From positions 72,869 through 136,868 of the forward strand of contig NZ_JAPMLV010000008.1 of NCBI RefSeq assembly GCF_026420145.1: DNA of 64,000 nucleotides. The letters run 5' to 3'. Both the position numbers and the translations under genes were made by a program. The notes below the pieces were generated by a model. That model worked only from the letters and a program-made list of their open reading frames with translations. It did no database searches and was not told the DNA's origin. Shown piece after piece: positions 30,054 through 38,828 of this stretch. Every line of letters begins with the position of its first letter. Position 1 is the first letter of the stretch. This stretch comes from Enterobacter pseudoroggenkampii (GTDB taxonomy: Bacteria > Pseudomonadota > Gammaproteobacteria > Enterobacterales > Enterobacteriaceae).

Positions 30054-32201
30054 TCAACCCATTGCGCTTTCGCGCAGCCGGGCTTTCAGCTTGTTATATT
30101 CGTCGATCACATACTGTTCCGCGGCGTGCTGATCTGCAATCGGCTCAACGTTGACGGCGCAGTATTTATACTCCGGCGTTTTGGTTATCGGGCTTAAGTT
30201 CTCCGTTACCAGCTCGTTACAGGCACCAATCCACCACTGATAGGTCATATAGACCGCCCCTTTGTTTGGACGGTCGCTGACCTGCGCTCGGGTGATGATC
30301 CGCCCTTTGCGCGAGTTCACCCACACCAGCGCTTCATCCTCAATGCCGAGGCGCTTCGCGTCGGCAGTATTGATTTGCGCGTAGCCCGGTTCGTCCGCCA
30401 GCGCCGCCAGCGCGGCGCAGTTGCCGGTCATCGAACGACAGGAGTAGTGCCCCACCTCACGTACGGTGGAGAGCACCATCGGATACTCATCGGTGAGCTT
30501 ATCGATCGGCGCGACCCAGTCGCAGGTGAAGAATTGCGCCAGCCCGTTCGGGGTGTCGAACTTCTCTTTAAAGAGGTACGACGTCCCCTGGTCGGTTTCG
30601 GACTCATCGCGGCACGGCCACTGGATATACCCCAGCTCACCCATTTTTTCATAGGTTGCCCCGTAGAAGTCCGGACAAAGACTGCGCAACTCGTCCCAGA
30701 TCTCCTGAGTGTTGTTGTAGTGCATCGGGTAGCCCATGCGGGTGGCGATTTCGCTGATGATCTGCCAGTCGGTTTTCAGGTCCCACTTCGGCTCGACCGC
30801 CTTAAAGAAGCGCTGGAAGCCGCGGTCTGCCGCAGTGTAGACGCCTTCATGCTCGCCCCAGGAGGTCGACGGTAAAATCACATCCGCCGCCGCCGCGGTT
30901 TTGGTCATGAAGATATCCTGGACAATCACCAGCTCCAGATCCTCAAACCCTTTGCGCACCGCCGAGAGCTCGGCGTCGGTCTGGAGAGGATCTTCACCCA
31001 TGATGTAGGCCGCACGCACTTCGCCATGCGCCGCGCGGTGCGGCAGCTCGCTGATGCGGTACCCGGTGTGTTCCGGCAGGCTTTCCACGCCCCAGGCCTT
31101 CGCGAATTTGGCGCGATTCTCCGGGAACTTCACGTACTGGTAGCCAGGATAAGTATCCGGCAGCGCGCCCATATCGCAGGCGCCCTGCACGTTATTCTGA
31201 CCACGGACCGGGTTCACGCCAACGTGGGCTTTACCCAGATTACCGGTCAGCATCGCGAGGCTGGTCAGCGAGCGCACGGTCTCCACGCCCTGGTAGAACT
31301 GGGTCACGCCCATACCCCAGAGGATGGCGGCGGTTTTCGCCCCGGCATACATCCGTGCCGCCTGGCGGATCGCCTGCGCTCTGACGCCGGTGATCGCTTC
31401 AACCGACTCCGGCGTATAGCCTTCGACTATTTTCTTGTACTCTTCAAAGCCTTCCGTACGGGTCGCGACAAACGCCTGGTCGTACAGGCTCTCCTCAATG
31501 ATGACGTGCCCCATTGCGTTCAGCAGCGCGATGTTCGAGCCGTTTTTCAACGCGATGTGCATATCCGCAATGCGCGCGGTTTCAATTTTGCGCGGATCGC
31601 AGACGATGATTTTCGCCCCATTCTGCTTAGCGCGAATAACGTGGTTCGCGACGATAGGGTGAGAATCCGCCGGGTTATAACCAAAGATGAAGACGAGATC
31701 GGTATTATCTATCTCGTTGATGGCATTGCTCATTGCGCCGTTACCGACCGACTGGTGCAGACCTGCAACCGATGGGCCGTGTCAGACGCGAGCGCAGCAG
31801 TCGACGTTATTGGTTCCAATAACGGCGCGCGCGAATTTTTGCATCACATAGTTGGTTTCATTTCCCGTCCCGCGGGAAGAGCCGGTGGTCTGAATCGCAT
31901 CCGGGCCATATTTGGCCTTGATGGCGCTCAGGCGCGTGGCGACGTAATCCAGCGCCTCGTTCCAGGAGACGGCTTCCAGCTTGCCGCCGCGCTCGCGGCG
32001 GATCATAGGGTTTTTCAGGCGCGGGGTGAGGATTTGGGTATCGTTTATAAAATCCCAGCCGTAGTAACCTTTCAGGCATAGCGTGCCCTGGTTGGTTTTC
32101 CCCTGTGCGGCCTCTGCCCGGACGATTTTGCCGTTATCGACCACCAGGTGGATCTTGCAACCTGAGGCACAATAAGGGCAAACCGTGACGACTTTTTTCA
32201 T
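30054..32201 (-). CDS. fdhF: Formate dehydrogenase H, selenoprotein
   Basis: A 715-residue molybdenum/selenium/[4Fe-4S] formate dehydrogenase, the formate-oxidising part of the formate hydrogenlyase complex. The frame is interrupted only by an in-frame TGA at 31784-31782, which encodes selenocysteine 140 (VDCCARV-U-HGPSVAG), the active-site residue. The cluster ligands CPYCASGC and a cysteine at 42 are at the N-terminus; molybdopterin-binding segments such as GYNPADSHPIVANHV follow. Gene tools split it into two frames. A SECIS hairpin follows the TGA, and a sigma-54 promoter lies upstream. Length and sequence match E. coli FdhF. Confidence 0.97.
31747..31784 (-). promoter_or_regulatory. SECIS element with UGA selenocysteine codon
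   Basis: Read on the minus strand the codon TGA is followed by CACGGCCCATC, then GGTTGCAGGTCTGCACC, a hairpin whose apical GGTC loop is the SelB-binding part in E. coli fdhF; the visible core is the same as the E. coli element. Selenocysteine insertion requires SelA, SelB, SelC and SelD, encoded elsewhere. Confidence 0.92.
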
Positions 32202-32239
32202 CAGTCAGCTCCAGTTAATCGAATCATTCGCACCCACTA

Positions 32240-32255
32240 TGCAGCTTCTATGCCA
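32240..32255 (-). promoter_or_regulatory. Sigma-54 promoter of fdhF
   Basis: On the minus strand TGGCAT-AGAAG-CTGCA matches the sigma-54 -24/-12 consensus, about 40 bases before the fdhF start. E. coli fdhF is driven by sigma-54 and FhlA in response to formate. Confidence 0.82.
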
Positions 32256-32326
32256 TGTTTTTCGTATGGGTATACCCTGACTTTACGGCCCCTTCGCGGT
32301 GAAAACCCTGACAAAAAACAGCCAAT

Positions 32327-32340
32327 CGTCAAAATTGACG
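32327..32340. promoter_or_regulatory. Candidate FhlA upstream activating site
   Basis: CGTCAAAATTGACG is a near-perfect inverted repeat about 80 bases upstream of the fdhF -24/-12 promoter, a distance usual for enhancer-bound FhlA. The adjacent GTGTCGAC adds a TGTCG half-site. It is a candidate by position and shape only. Confidence 0.4.
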
Positions 32341-32457
32341 TGTCGACAAGGCAGCGGATGTGACATGGGTTGAATTTCCGTCACTGAAAAAACCATTTGA
32401 CTGGAGCCGACGGCAGAATGGTTCAGACTTAACATAATCCCCTGACGGAAGCATACG

Positions 32458-33189
32458 ATGAAACCGGCGATTCTGGTGGTTGATGACGATACGGCAGTCT
32501 GCGAACTGCTTCAGGACGTGCTGAGCGAGCACGTCTTCAGCGTGCTTGTCTGCCATAACGGCCAGGATGCACTGCGGCAGGTGCAGCAGGAGCCGAATAT
32601 CGCGCTTGTGCTGCTGGACATGATGCTGCCGGATATCAACGGCCTGCAGGTTCTGCTGCAGCTGCAAAAGCAGCGACCGGCGCTACCGGTTGTGATGTTA
32701 ACCGGGCTGGGCAGTGAGTCAGACGTGGTGGTGGGGCTGGAGATGGGGGCCGATGATTATATTGGCAAACCGTTCAACCCGCGCGTAGTGGTCGCCCGCG
32801 TGAAAGCGGTATTGCGCCGTACCGGCGTGCTTGCTGCGGAATCCCCCGCAGCGCCCGTCGCTGGCATTGCGTTTAACGGATGGACGCTCGATACCACCCG
32901 CTGTGAGCTGAGCGATCCGCAGCGTAATCCCGTCCCGTTAACCCAGGGCGAGTACGGCCTGCTGCTGGCGCTCACGCAAAATGCCCGTCGGGTGCTGAGC
33001 CGTGACCGGTTGCTTGAGCTGACCCACAGCGAAAGCGCCGACGTGTTCGACCGCACGATTGACGTGTTGATCATGCGCCTGCGACGGAAAATCGAGGCTA
33101 ACCCGCATCAGCCTGCGCTCATCAAAACGATACGCGGGCTGGGTTACGTGTTTGCCACCGATGTGAGCCGGCCCGAACAGGCGGCATAA
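32458..33189 (+). CDS. OmpR-family response regulator, TorR-like
   Basis: A 243-residue two-component response regulator. The receiver domain (1-120) has the acidic cluster Asp9-Asp11, phosphoacceptor Asp54 (LVLLDMMLPD), Thr82 and Lys104 (GADDYIGKPF). The C-terminal winged helix (about 135-235) ends with the OmpR-type DRTIDVLIMRLRRKIE and RGLGYVFA. GACGGAAGC precedes the ATG. No kinase gene is adjacent; the hybrid kinase at 40525 on the far side of the sugar operon is the likely partner. The overall sequence recalls TorR. Confidence 0.85.
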   Translation: MKPAILVVDDDTAVCELLQDVLSEHVFSVLVCHNGQDALRQVQQEPNIALVLLDMMLPDINGLQVLLQLQKQRPALPVVMLTGLGSESDVVVGLEMGADDYIGKPFNPRVVVARVKAVLRRTGVLAAESPAAPVAGIAFNGWTLDTTRCELSDPQRNPVPLTQGEYGLLLALTQNARRVLSRDRLLELTHSESADVFDRTIDVLIMRLRRKIEANPHQPALIKTIRGLGYVFATDVSRPEQAA

Positions 33190-33192
33190 GGC

Positions 33193-34101
33193 TTACGTTA
33201 TCGCCGGAACAATGATGGCGGCAAAAATCGCAATGATGCACAGATACTTGAGGGCGTAATAGGCCTTACGGTTTCTTTTTTTCAGACGCTGCCCCCGCTC
33301 GCGACCCGCATGAACGTATTTAAAGATGCGGTTAATGCCGCCAGTGCTGTCATTCTCGTCATTCGGTGAGCTGGCTGCAGACATTAGCGTGGTTCCCACC
33401 CAATGGTTAACCGCCTGCGCCCAGCGCCATTTCATCGGACGCTCAATATCGCAGAAGAGAATAATGCGCGTTTGATCCGTTTTATTCTCTGCCCAGTGGA
33501 CGTAGGTCTCATCAAAAATAACGGCTTCACCGTCCCGCCAGCTGTGGCGCTGCCTGTCGATTTCAATAAAGCAGCGATCGTCATTCGGTGTGAATAAGCC
33601 CAGATGGTAACGAACCGAGCCCGCGTACGGGTCCCGGTGCTTGCCAAGCTTCGCCCCCGCCGGCAGCTCGGCAAACATGGCCGCCTTCACCGAGGGGATT
33701 TCACTTACCAGCCGGGTCGTCACCGGGCATAAAGACTGTGCGGAGGGATGGGCATCGGCATACCACTTCAGATAAAAACGTTTCCAGCCGCGTTTAAAAA
33801 AGGTGTTAAAGCCAGCGTCGTTATTATTTTCCGCCGCCTTAATATGATGCTGCAAACGCAGCGCCTCTTCGCGAATAATCAGCCAGTTTTCCGTCAGCTT
33901 ATTTAATTCCGGGAAGCGTTCAGTTTCAAAGAAAGGCTGCCTGGCGGGCAGGGAAGAAAACGCCGTCATAAACATATTGATGGGCGCCATGAACGTCGAA
34001 TGGTCGAAGAGCTGACGAGAAAGCGTCTGTTTTTCTTTGCCGCGTGAATGCGCATAAATAACGCTGATAATGAAAATACCGATGATGATGACTGCGAACA
34101 T
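33193..34101 (-). CDS. lpxO: Lipid A 2-hydroxylase LpxO
   Basis: A 302-residue membrane-bound Fe(II)/2-oxoglutarate dioxygenase of the aspartyl/asparaginyl beta-hydroxylase family. It hydroxylates the secondary myristate of lipid A in Salmonella and Klebsiella. Membrane helices lie at both ends (1-18 and about 280-300). The iron-binding histidine/aspartate motif is visible at LGKHRDPYAGSVRYHLGLF and the distal histidine at TYVHWAENKTDQTRIILFCDI. It is convergent with the response regulator (three bases apart) and separated from the sugar kinase by about 140 bases. E. coli K-12 lacks it. Confidence 0.88.
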   Translation of the reverse strand: MFAVIIIGIFIISVIYAHSRGKEKQTLSRQLFDHSTFMAPINMFMTAFSSLPARQPFFETERFPELNKLTENWLIIREEALRLQHHIKAAENNNDAGFNTFFKRGWKRFYLKWYADAHPSAQSLCPVTTRLVSEIPSVKAAMFAELPAGAKLGKHRDPYAGSVRYHLGLFTPNDDRCFIEIDRQRHSWRDGEAVIFDETYVHWAENKTDQTRIILFCDIERPMKWRWAQAVNHWVGTTLMSAASSPNDENDSTGGINRIFKYVHAGRERGQRLKKRNRKAYYALKYLCIIAIFAAIIVPAIT

Positions 34102-34244
34102 TTTTCCCTTGTCCTCTTTCTATCTCATTTCGGAAAAGCGTGCGGACAGTGTACTGCCCACGCCGAATATGCCAGATGGAGAGAGTGTAGTTCGGGGATG
34201 TAAAATTCATAGAACTGTAATGAAATATCGCAATTATTGTTAAA

Positions 34245-35249
34245 TTAAACGCTCTCGCGAATAAACGCCTGCAGCTCGGCAAGCGTTTTTGCACCGTCAA
34301 TCGCATTGGCTGCCAGCAGGCTTGCCCGCGCGCAGGCGTGCGCCAGATAAATACTCTCTGTCAGCGGCAGCGATTCATGGCAACCGTATAAAAACCCCGC
34401 GCAAAACGCATCGCCCGCGCCGACGCTGCCGATAATCTCTTTCTGCTCCAGTAACCATGACGGGATCCAGCGACCTTGCTCACCCGGCGCTTCCCCCCAT
34501 GCCCCTTCCGGACAGTGGATCACAACCCGCTGACGAACGCCTGCTGCCAGCAGCTGTGCGGCGGCTTCAGCAATATGGGCTGTGTTCAGCGCATCGCTGC
34601 CGTCTCGCATCTCCAGCCCGCTAAACTCCCCGGCTTCCAGCTCGTTAATCACCAGATAATCCAGATGGCGCAGGGCAGGGAGCACCAGCGGCTGGTAGCG
34701 CGGGTCGCCCTTGCGGGACACCAGATCGAGCGAGGTTTCATACCCCTGGTCGTGCATCTGCGCCAGCAGCCGCGCGCTGCGGGTGCCAAATTCGTCATCG
34801 GGCATATCCAGGCTGTCGAGCAGCAGCAGGTAGCCGAGATGGAAGATCTTCATCGATCCGTCTAAGCGATCGAAGGCGGGAAGATCCAGCAGGCGGTTGG
34901 CGCCCGGCGAGTGGAAAAAGGTGCGTTGTCCGCTGGGATCGGTCATCACCTGCGACATGGAGGTTGGCGCAAAGGTGGTGCGCTGTACGCGCTGGCGGTT
35001 GACGTGGTACTGGTCGAGCATCGCCAGAATGTAGTCTCCGTCGCTGTCTTCGCCAATCAGCCCCACCGCCTGCAGCGGCAGGCCAACGTGCATTTTCGCC
35101 AGCGTCAGCAGGACGTTGAGCGGCGCGCCGCCGGTTGAGCGTTCGCTGTGGGTGATTTCCGCCAGCCAGCCGCGCTCCGGCCACTGCACGATCTGGTGAA
35201 CGTGGTCCACCAGCATATTGCCTGCGGCGATGATGCCTTTGCGTTCCAT
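34245..35249 (-). CDS. PfkB-family carbohydrate kinase
   Basis: A 334-residue ribokinase/PfkB-family sugar kinase. STGGAPLNVLLTLAKM (38-53) is the first signature, with the di-glycine hinge Gly40-Gly41; GSVGAGDAFCAGFLYG (274-289) is the second, with catalytic Asp280. It is the last gene of the sugar operon; its ATG overlaps the aldolase stop codon (TAATG), so translation is coupled. Its place beside an isomerase and a class II aldolase suggests that it phosphorylates a ketose, probably at C1. The true substrate is not known. Confidence 0.85.
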   Translation of the reverse strand: MERKGIIAAGNMLVDHVHQIVQWPERGWLAEITHSERSTGGAPLNVLLTLAKMHVGLPLQAVGLIGEDSDGDYILAMLDQYHVNRQRVQRTTFAPTSMSQVMTDPSGQRTFFHSPGANRLLDLPAFDRLDGSMKIFHLGYLLLLDSLDMPDDEFGTRSARLLAQMHDQGYETSLDLVSRKGDPRYQPLVLPALRHLDYLVINELEAGEFSGLEMRDGSDALNTAHIAEAAAQLLAAGVRQRVVIHCPEGAWGEAPGEQGRWIPSWLLEQKEIIGSVGAGDAFCAGFLYGCHESLPLTESIYLAHACARASLLAANAIDGAKTLAELQAFIRESV

Positions 35250-36112
35250 TATGCCTGCCCCGCGCTGCCAAAGATGCGCATCTGTTCGGCGACCGTATCC
35301 GTAATTGCCTCTTCTATGCCCAGCAGCAGCTCGGCAAACTCGTCGTAGAGCGGCTGGCGTTTTGCCATACGCTGCTCCACGGCGGCGAGCGCGGCCTGCG
35401 ACATCCCGGTATAGAAATTGATTTTATGAATGCCCAGCTCGATGGCGCGGCGGAAGTCGGCATCGCTAATCCCGGAGCCGCCGTGTAAAACCAGCGGCAG
35501 CCCCGTCTGCTGGCGAATGGCGTCCAGACGGGGGAAATCGAGCTTCGGCTCGCCCTTGTATTTGCCGTGCGCGTTGCCGATAGCAACCGCCAGCGCGTCA
35601 ATGCCGGTTGAATCGACAAATTCGCGCGCCAGCTGCGGGTCGGTAAAGAAAGCTTCATCCGCATGCCCGTACAGCGCGCCGCCTTCATCGCCCCCGACCG
35701 CGCCCAGCTCCGCCTCCACCGAGACGCCCACCGCGTGGCACATCTTCACCACTTCCCGCGTCTGGCGAATGTTTTCCTCGTAGCTCAGCGTAGAGCCGTC
35801 GAACATCACCGAGCTGAACCCTAAGCGCAGGGCGCGCACCACCGCCTCGAAATGCAGGCCGTGGTCGAGATTGAGCACCACGGGAATGTCGTGACGGGCG
35901 GCCTCGAACTTCACCGCTTCGACAAGCGAATCCAGCGACACGTACTTAAAGTGCACTTCGGCGATATTGATGATAAACGGCGAGCGCTCCTGCTTTGCGG
36001 CGGCGAACAGCGCACGCAGGAAGTGGGAGTCGAGCACGTTAAACGCGCCCAGCGCGTAGCGATGTTTCCGGGCATGCTCCAGACCGTCGGCAAGAGAAAT
36101 CAATGGCATCAT
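35249..36112 (-). CDS. Class II ketose-bisphosphate aldolase
   Basis: A 287-residue zinc-dependent aldolase of the FbaA/GatY/KbaY family. The catalytic NLDHG (Asp83 as base, His84 as zinc ligand), VEAELGAVGGDEGG (Glu135), His182, and HGGSG (His210) are all present, as is the phosphate-site KINFYTG. Such enzymes cleave ketose phosphates to dihydroxyacetone phosphate and an aldehyde. It lies seven bases after the isomerase and overlaps the kinase by one base. Two ATG codons stand together at the start; the second (36109) has the better ribosome-site spacing. Confidence 0.87.
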   Translation of the reverse strand: MMPLISLADGLEHARKHRYALGAFNVLDSHFLRALFAAAKQERSPFIINIAEVHFKYVSLDSLVEAVKFEAARHDIPVVLNLDHGLHFEAVVRALRLGFSSVMFDGSTLSYEENIRQTREVVKMCHAVGVSVEAELGAVGGDEGGALYGHADEAFFTDPQLAREFVDSTGIDALAVAIGNAHGKYKGEPKLDFPRLDAIRQQTGLPLVLHGGSGISDADFRRAIELGIHKINFYTGMSQAALAAVEQRMAKRQPLYDEFAELLLGIEEAITDTVAEQMRIFGSAGQA

Positions 36113-36119
36113 TCACCCC

Positions 36120-36806
36120 TTATATCCGAAACAGGTTGTACTCGTTGCACAGCACCAGCAGCGCCGGCTCGTCTTCTTCGATGTTGTTATAGCGGGCAAC
36201 GGGCTGCAAAAAGTGGTTGTCGTGATCGTCGTCATTGACCGAGGACACTTCCCCGACCAGCACGTCGCCGAAGCCGCGTTCGCCCCAGAAGCTGTGATAA
36301 AGACCGGGCGTCAGGCAGATGCTTTCCCCTGGCGTGAGGCGCAGCTGGCTGCCGGGGGCGTGGGTCTGACGGCAGCCGTCGACGGTGACCGTCACGTCGG
36401 TGTTTTCCGTCTCTTCATGTGCACCGGCATTCCACAATTCTACAATCAGGTTCCCGCCACCCCGGTTGATGATGTCTTCTCGCTTACGCCAGTGAAAATG
36501 CATCGGCGTCACCTGGCCGTCGCGCACGTGCATGATTTTTTCGGCATAGCCTTTTTCATATGGCACCCCGTTGGGCGAGCCGTTGCGCAGGGTGAACAGC
36601 GTCAGGCCCTGTGCGGCAAAGTTATTGCCGCCGAACGCCGTCACGTCCCAGCCGAGCTTGAGGTCGAACACTTCCCGCCACGCGGCCTGGTCAAGCTGCT
36701 GCCATTTTGTGGGCGGAAAGCTGGCAAACGGCGGGAGATGGACGTCGTGCATGGAAAAGAACTGCCGCGTGTGGCCGAGAATTTCATTGATGTCGGAGCG
36801 TTTCAT
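36120..36806 (-). CDS. D-lyxose ketol-isomerase family sugar isomerase
   Basis: A 228-residue cupin-fold isomerase of the D-lyxose isomerase family, known from E. coli O157:H7 and Providencia to interconvert D-lyxose/D-xylulose and D-mannose/D-fructose. The metal-binding cupin motif PMHFHWRKREDIINRGGGNLIVE and the second histidine segment TPGLYHSFWGE are visible. I start it at MKRSDINEI, which has AAGGAGTCCCC upstream; the longer frame runs into the repeat. It follows the binding-protein gene and precedes the aldolase in one operon. Confidence 0.85.
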   Translation of the reverse strand: MKRSDINEILGHTRQFFSMHDVHLPPFASFPPTKWQQLDQAAWREVFDLKLGWDVTAFGGNNFAAQGLTLFTLRNGSPNGVPYEKGYAEKIMHVRDGQVTPMHFHWRKREDIINRGGGNLIVELWNAGAHEETENTDVTVTVDGCRQTHAPGSQLRLTPGESICLTPGLYHSFWGERGFGDVLVGEVSSVNDDDHDNHFLQPVARYNNIEEDEPALLVLCNEYNLFRI

Positions 36807-36827
36807 GGGGACTCCTTGAAAACAGTT

Positions 36828-36848
36828 CCCTCTCCCTGCGGGAGAGGG
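36828..36848. repeat. Palindromic intergenic repeat, copy 4
   Basis: CCCTCTCCC-TGC-GGGAGAGGG in the 50-base gap between the binding-protein and isomerase genes. In an operon it may stabilise the upstream, highly expressed binding-protein mRNA, which is inference. Confidence 0.85.
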
Positions 36849-36856
36849 AAAAAGGA

Positions 36857-37798
36857 TCATTTAACCGTCCACCCCTTATACGTGCCGACGTTCTTTTTAT
36901 CGATCATCGTCACCGGGATCAGCACGGGCGCTTTCGGCGCAGGCTTGCCCTGGAGAATGTCATAGCCGATCTCCACCGCTTTTGCCGCCATCACCTGCGG
37001 ATCTTGCGCCGGGGTTGCCACAAACAGCGAGTTTTCACGCTTCAGCGCTTCCTCACCGTCCGGTGAACCATCCACGCCAACGATAAAGAACTCATTGCGC
37101 TGCGCCTGCTTCGCGGCCAGATCGGCGCCGATCGCCGTCGGATCGTTAATCGCAAACACGCCGTCGATCTTCGGATTGGCCGCCAGCAGGGAGGTCATGA
37201 CTTCCAGACCGCCTTCACGACTGCCTTTGGCGTTCTGGTTATCCGAGAGCACCTTGATATCCGGGTGTTTTTTGAACTCCGTCTGACAACCTTCCACGCG
37301 GTTTTGCACCGCAGAGACCGGTGGTCCGTTGATGATCACCACGTTGCCTTTGCCTTTCAGGCGGTCGGTAATGTACTTACAGGCCATTTCGCCCGCCTGG
37401 GTGTTATCGGAGGTGATGGTGGCATCAGCCCCTTCCGCCGCCACGTCAACCGCCACGACCACGATCCCGGCGTCCTTCGCACGCTTCACCGCTGGGCCGA
37501 TTCCTTTGGAGTCCGCGGCGTTGAGGATGATCATGTCTACCTTCGCGGCAATAAAGTTGTCGATCTGCGCCACCTGCTGGCCCAGATCGTACCCGCTGGA
37601 GACCAGCGTCACCTTGACGTTATCCCCCGCCAGCTTGCGCGCTTCCAGCTCGGCACCTTTGGTGATCTGCACGAAGAACGGGTTGGCCAGGTCGCCCACC
37701 GTCACGCCAATGGACTTCAGATCTTTTGCCTGCGCAAACGGCGTTGCGGCAAGCAGCGCGCCAGCACAGAGCGCGGTCACTAACGGTTTCAAACGCAT
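36857..37798 (-). CDS. Sugar ABC transporter, periplasmic binding protein (RbsB-like)
   Basis: A 313-residue periplasmic binding protein of the ribose/galactose type (Peripla_BP_4). A Sec signal peptide covers residues 1-24 (PLVTALCAGALLAATPFAQA, cut after AQA). Ligand-site stretches include FFVQITKGAE, LNAADSKGIGPAV, TSDNTQAGEMACKYI and VFAINDPTAIGAD. GAGGAAAACCAT precedes the ATG. It is the third gene of the operon after the ATPase and permease. The sugar is unknown; the isomerase suggests D-lyxose or a related pentose or hexose. By analogy with TorT it might also signal to the hybrid kinase. Confidence 0.88.
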   Translation of the reverse strand: MRLKPLVTALCAGALLAATPFAQAKDLKSIGVTVGDLANPFFVQITKGAELEARKLAGDNVKVTLVSSGYDLGQQVAQIDNFIAAKVDMIILNAADSKGIGPAVKRAKDAGIVVVAVDVAAEGADATITSDNTQAGEMACKYITDRLKGKGNVVIINGPPVSAVQNRVEGCQTEFKKHPDIKVLSDNQNAKGSREGGLEVMTSLLAANPKIDGVFAINDPTAIGADLAAKQAQRNEFFIVGVDGSPDGEEALKRENSLFVATPAQDPQVMAAKAVEIGYDILQGKPAPKAPVLIPVTMIDKKNVGTYKGWTVK

Positions 37799-37830
37799 AT
37801 GGTTTTCCTCGAAGCTGTAGGGTGTTGTTG

Positions 37831-38826
37831 TTATGCACTTTGATGGTGTCGGGTACGGTATTTGTCGATCAGCACCGCTATGATGATCACCGCCCCTTTG
37901 ATCACCAGCTGCCAGAAGTAGGAGACGCCCATCAGCGTCATGCCGTTGTTAAGGGTGGCGATGATCAGCGCGCCGACCAGCGTGCCGGTGATCGTGCCGA
38001 TCCCGCCGACGAAGCTGGTGCCGCCAAGGATCACCGCCGCAATCGCATCCAGCTCGTAACCCGTGCCGAGGTTGCCGTTAGCGCTGTACAGGCGTGAGGC
38101 GCTCATGACGCCGCCGAGGCCGGAGAGCAGGCCGCTCATGCCGTAGACAAACAGCAGCACCAGCCAGACCTTAATGCCGGTCAGTCGCGCCGCCTGCATG
38201 TTGCCGCCCACCGCGTAGATGTGTACGCCGAGCGTGGTGCGGCGCAGGATGAACCAGCAGATAGCGATGACCGCGAGGGCGATCACCACCAGCCACGGAA
38301 TCGGGCCGAGATAGTTATTGCCGATCCACTCAAAGCTGATGTTGGAGTTAATGACCGTCGTGCCGTCGGCCAGCAGATACGCCGCACCGCGCAGTGCCGT
38401 ATAGGTGCCGAGCGTCACGATGAAGGGCGGCAGTCCGGCGAAGGCCACCAGCGCGCCGTTGAACAGGCCCAGCACCATGCCGAGCATCAGCGCGGCCGGA
38501 ATGGAGAGCATGGCAAATTCAGGGATAAGCGAGACCACCATCGCCGCTACCGCCGTAGTGCCCAGAATCGAGCCCACGGAGAGGTCAATCCCGCCGGTTA
38601 AAATGATGAAGGTCATTCCCGCCGCCAGCACGATGTTGATCGACGCCTGACGGGTAATGTTGAGCAGGTTGCTCTCGGTAAAGAAGTTCGGGGCAATAAA
38701 GCCAAATACCGCCACAATCAGGATCAGAATCGGCAAAATACCGACCGTTTGCATCAGATCGCTCATCAGCATTTTTTTTGCGGAGGCGGATTTCGCCACC
38801 TGCTGCGGACTGGTTGAATGTGTCAT
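37831..38826 (-). CDS. Sugar ABC transporter permease (RbsC-like)
   Basis: A 331-residue inner-membrane permease with eight to ten hydrophobic spans and the RbsC-family signature GGIDLSVGSILGTTAVAA followed by AVILGGTSFVGGIGTITGTLVGALI, the loop that docks on the ATPase. It begins two bases after the ATPase stop codon, and its product would pair as a homodimer with that two-domain ATPase. Domain architecture fits ribose, xylose and autoinducer-2 importers. Confidence 0.88.
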   Translation of the reverse strand: MTHSTSPQQVAKSASAKKMLMSDLMQTVGILPILILIVAVFGFIAPNFFTESNLLNITRQASINIVLAAGMTFIILTGGIDLSVGSILGTTAVAAMVVSLIPEFAMLSIPAALMLGMVLGLFNGALVAFAGLPPFIVTLGTYTALRGAAYLLADGTTVINSNISFEWIGNNYLGPIPWLVVIALAVIAICWFILRRTTLGVHIYAVGGNMQAARLTGIKVWLVLLFVYGMSGLLSGLGGVMSASRLYSANGNLGTGYELDAIAAVILGGTSFVGGIGTITGTLVGALIIATLNNGMTLMGVSYFWQLVIKGAVIIIAVLIDKYRTRHHQSA

Positions 38827-38828
38827 GG

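Noticed and set aside
30054..31733. fdhF as a pseudogene broken by a nonsense mutation
   Set aside because: The TGA is exactly at the selenocysteine position and is followed by the SECIS hairpin; everything else is intact.
31026..32081. 351-codon plus-strand frame opposite fdhF
   Set aside because: Antisense shadow; fdhF on the minus strand is fully accounted for once the UGA is read as selenocysteine.
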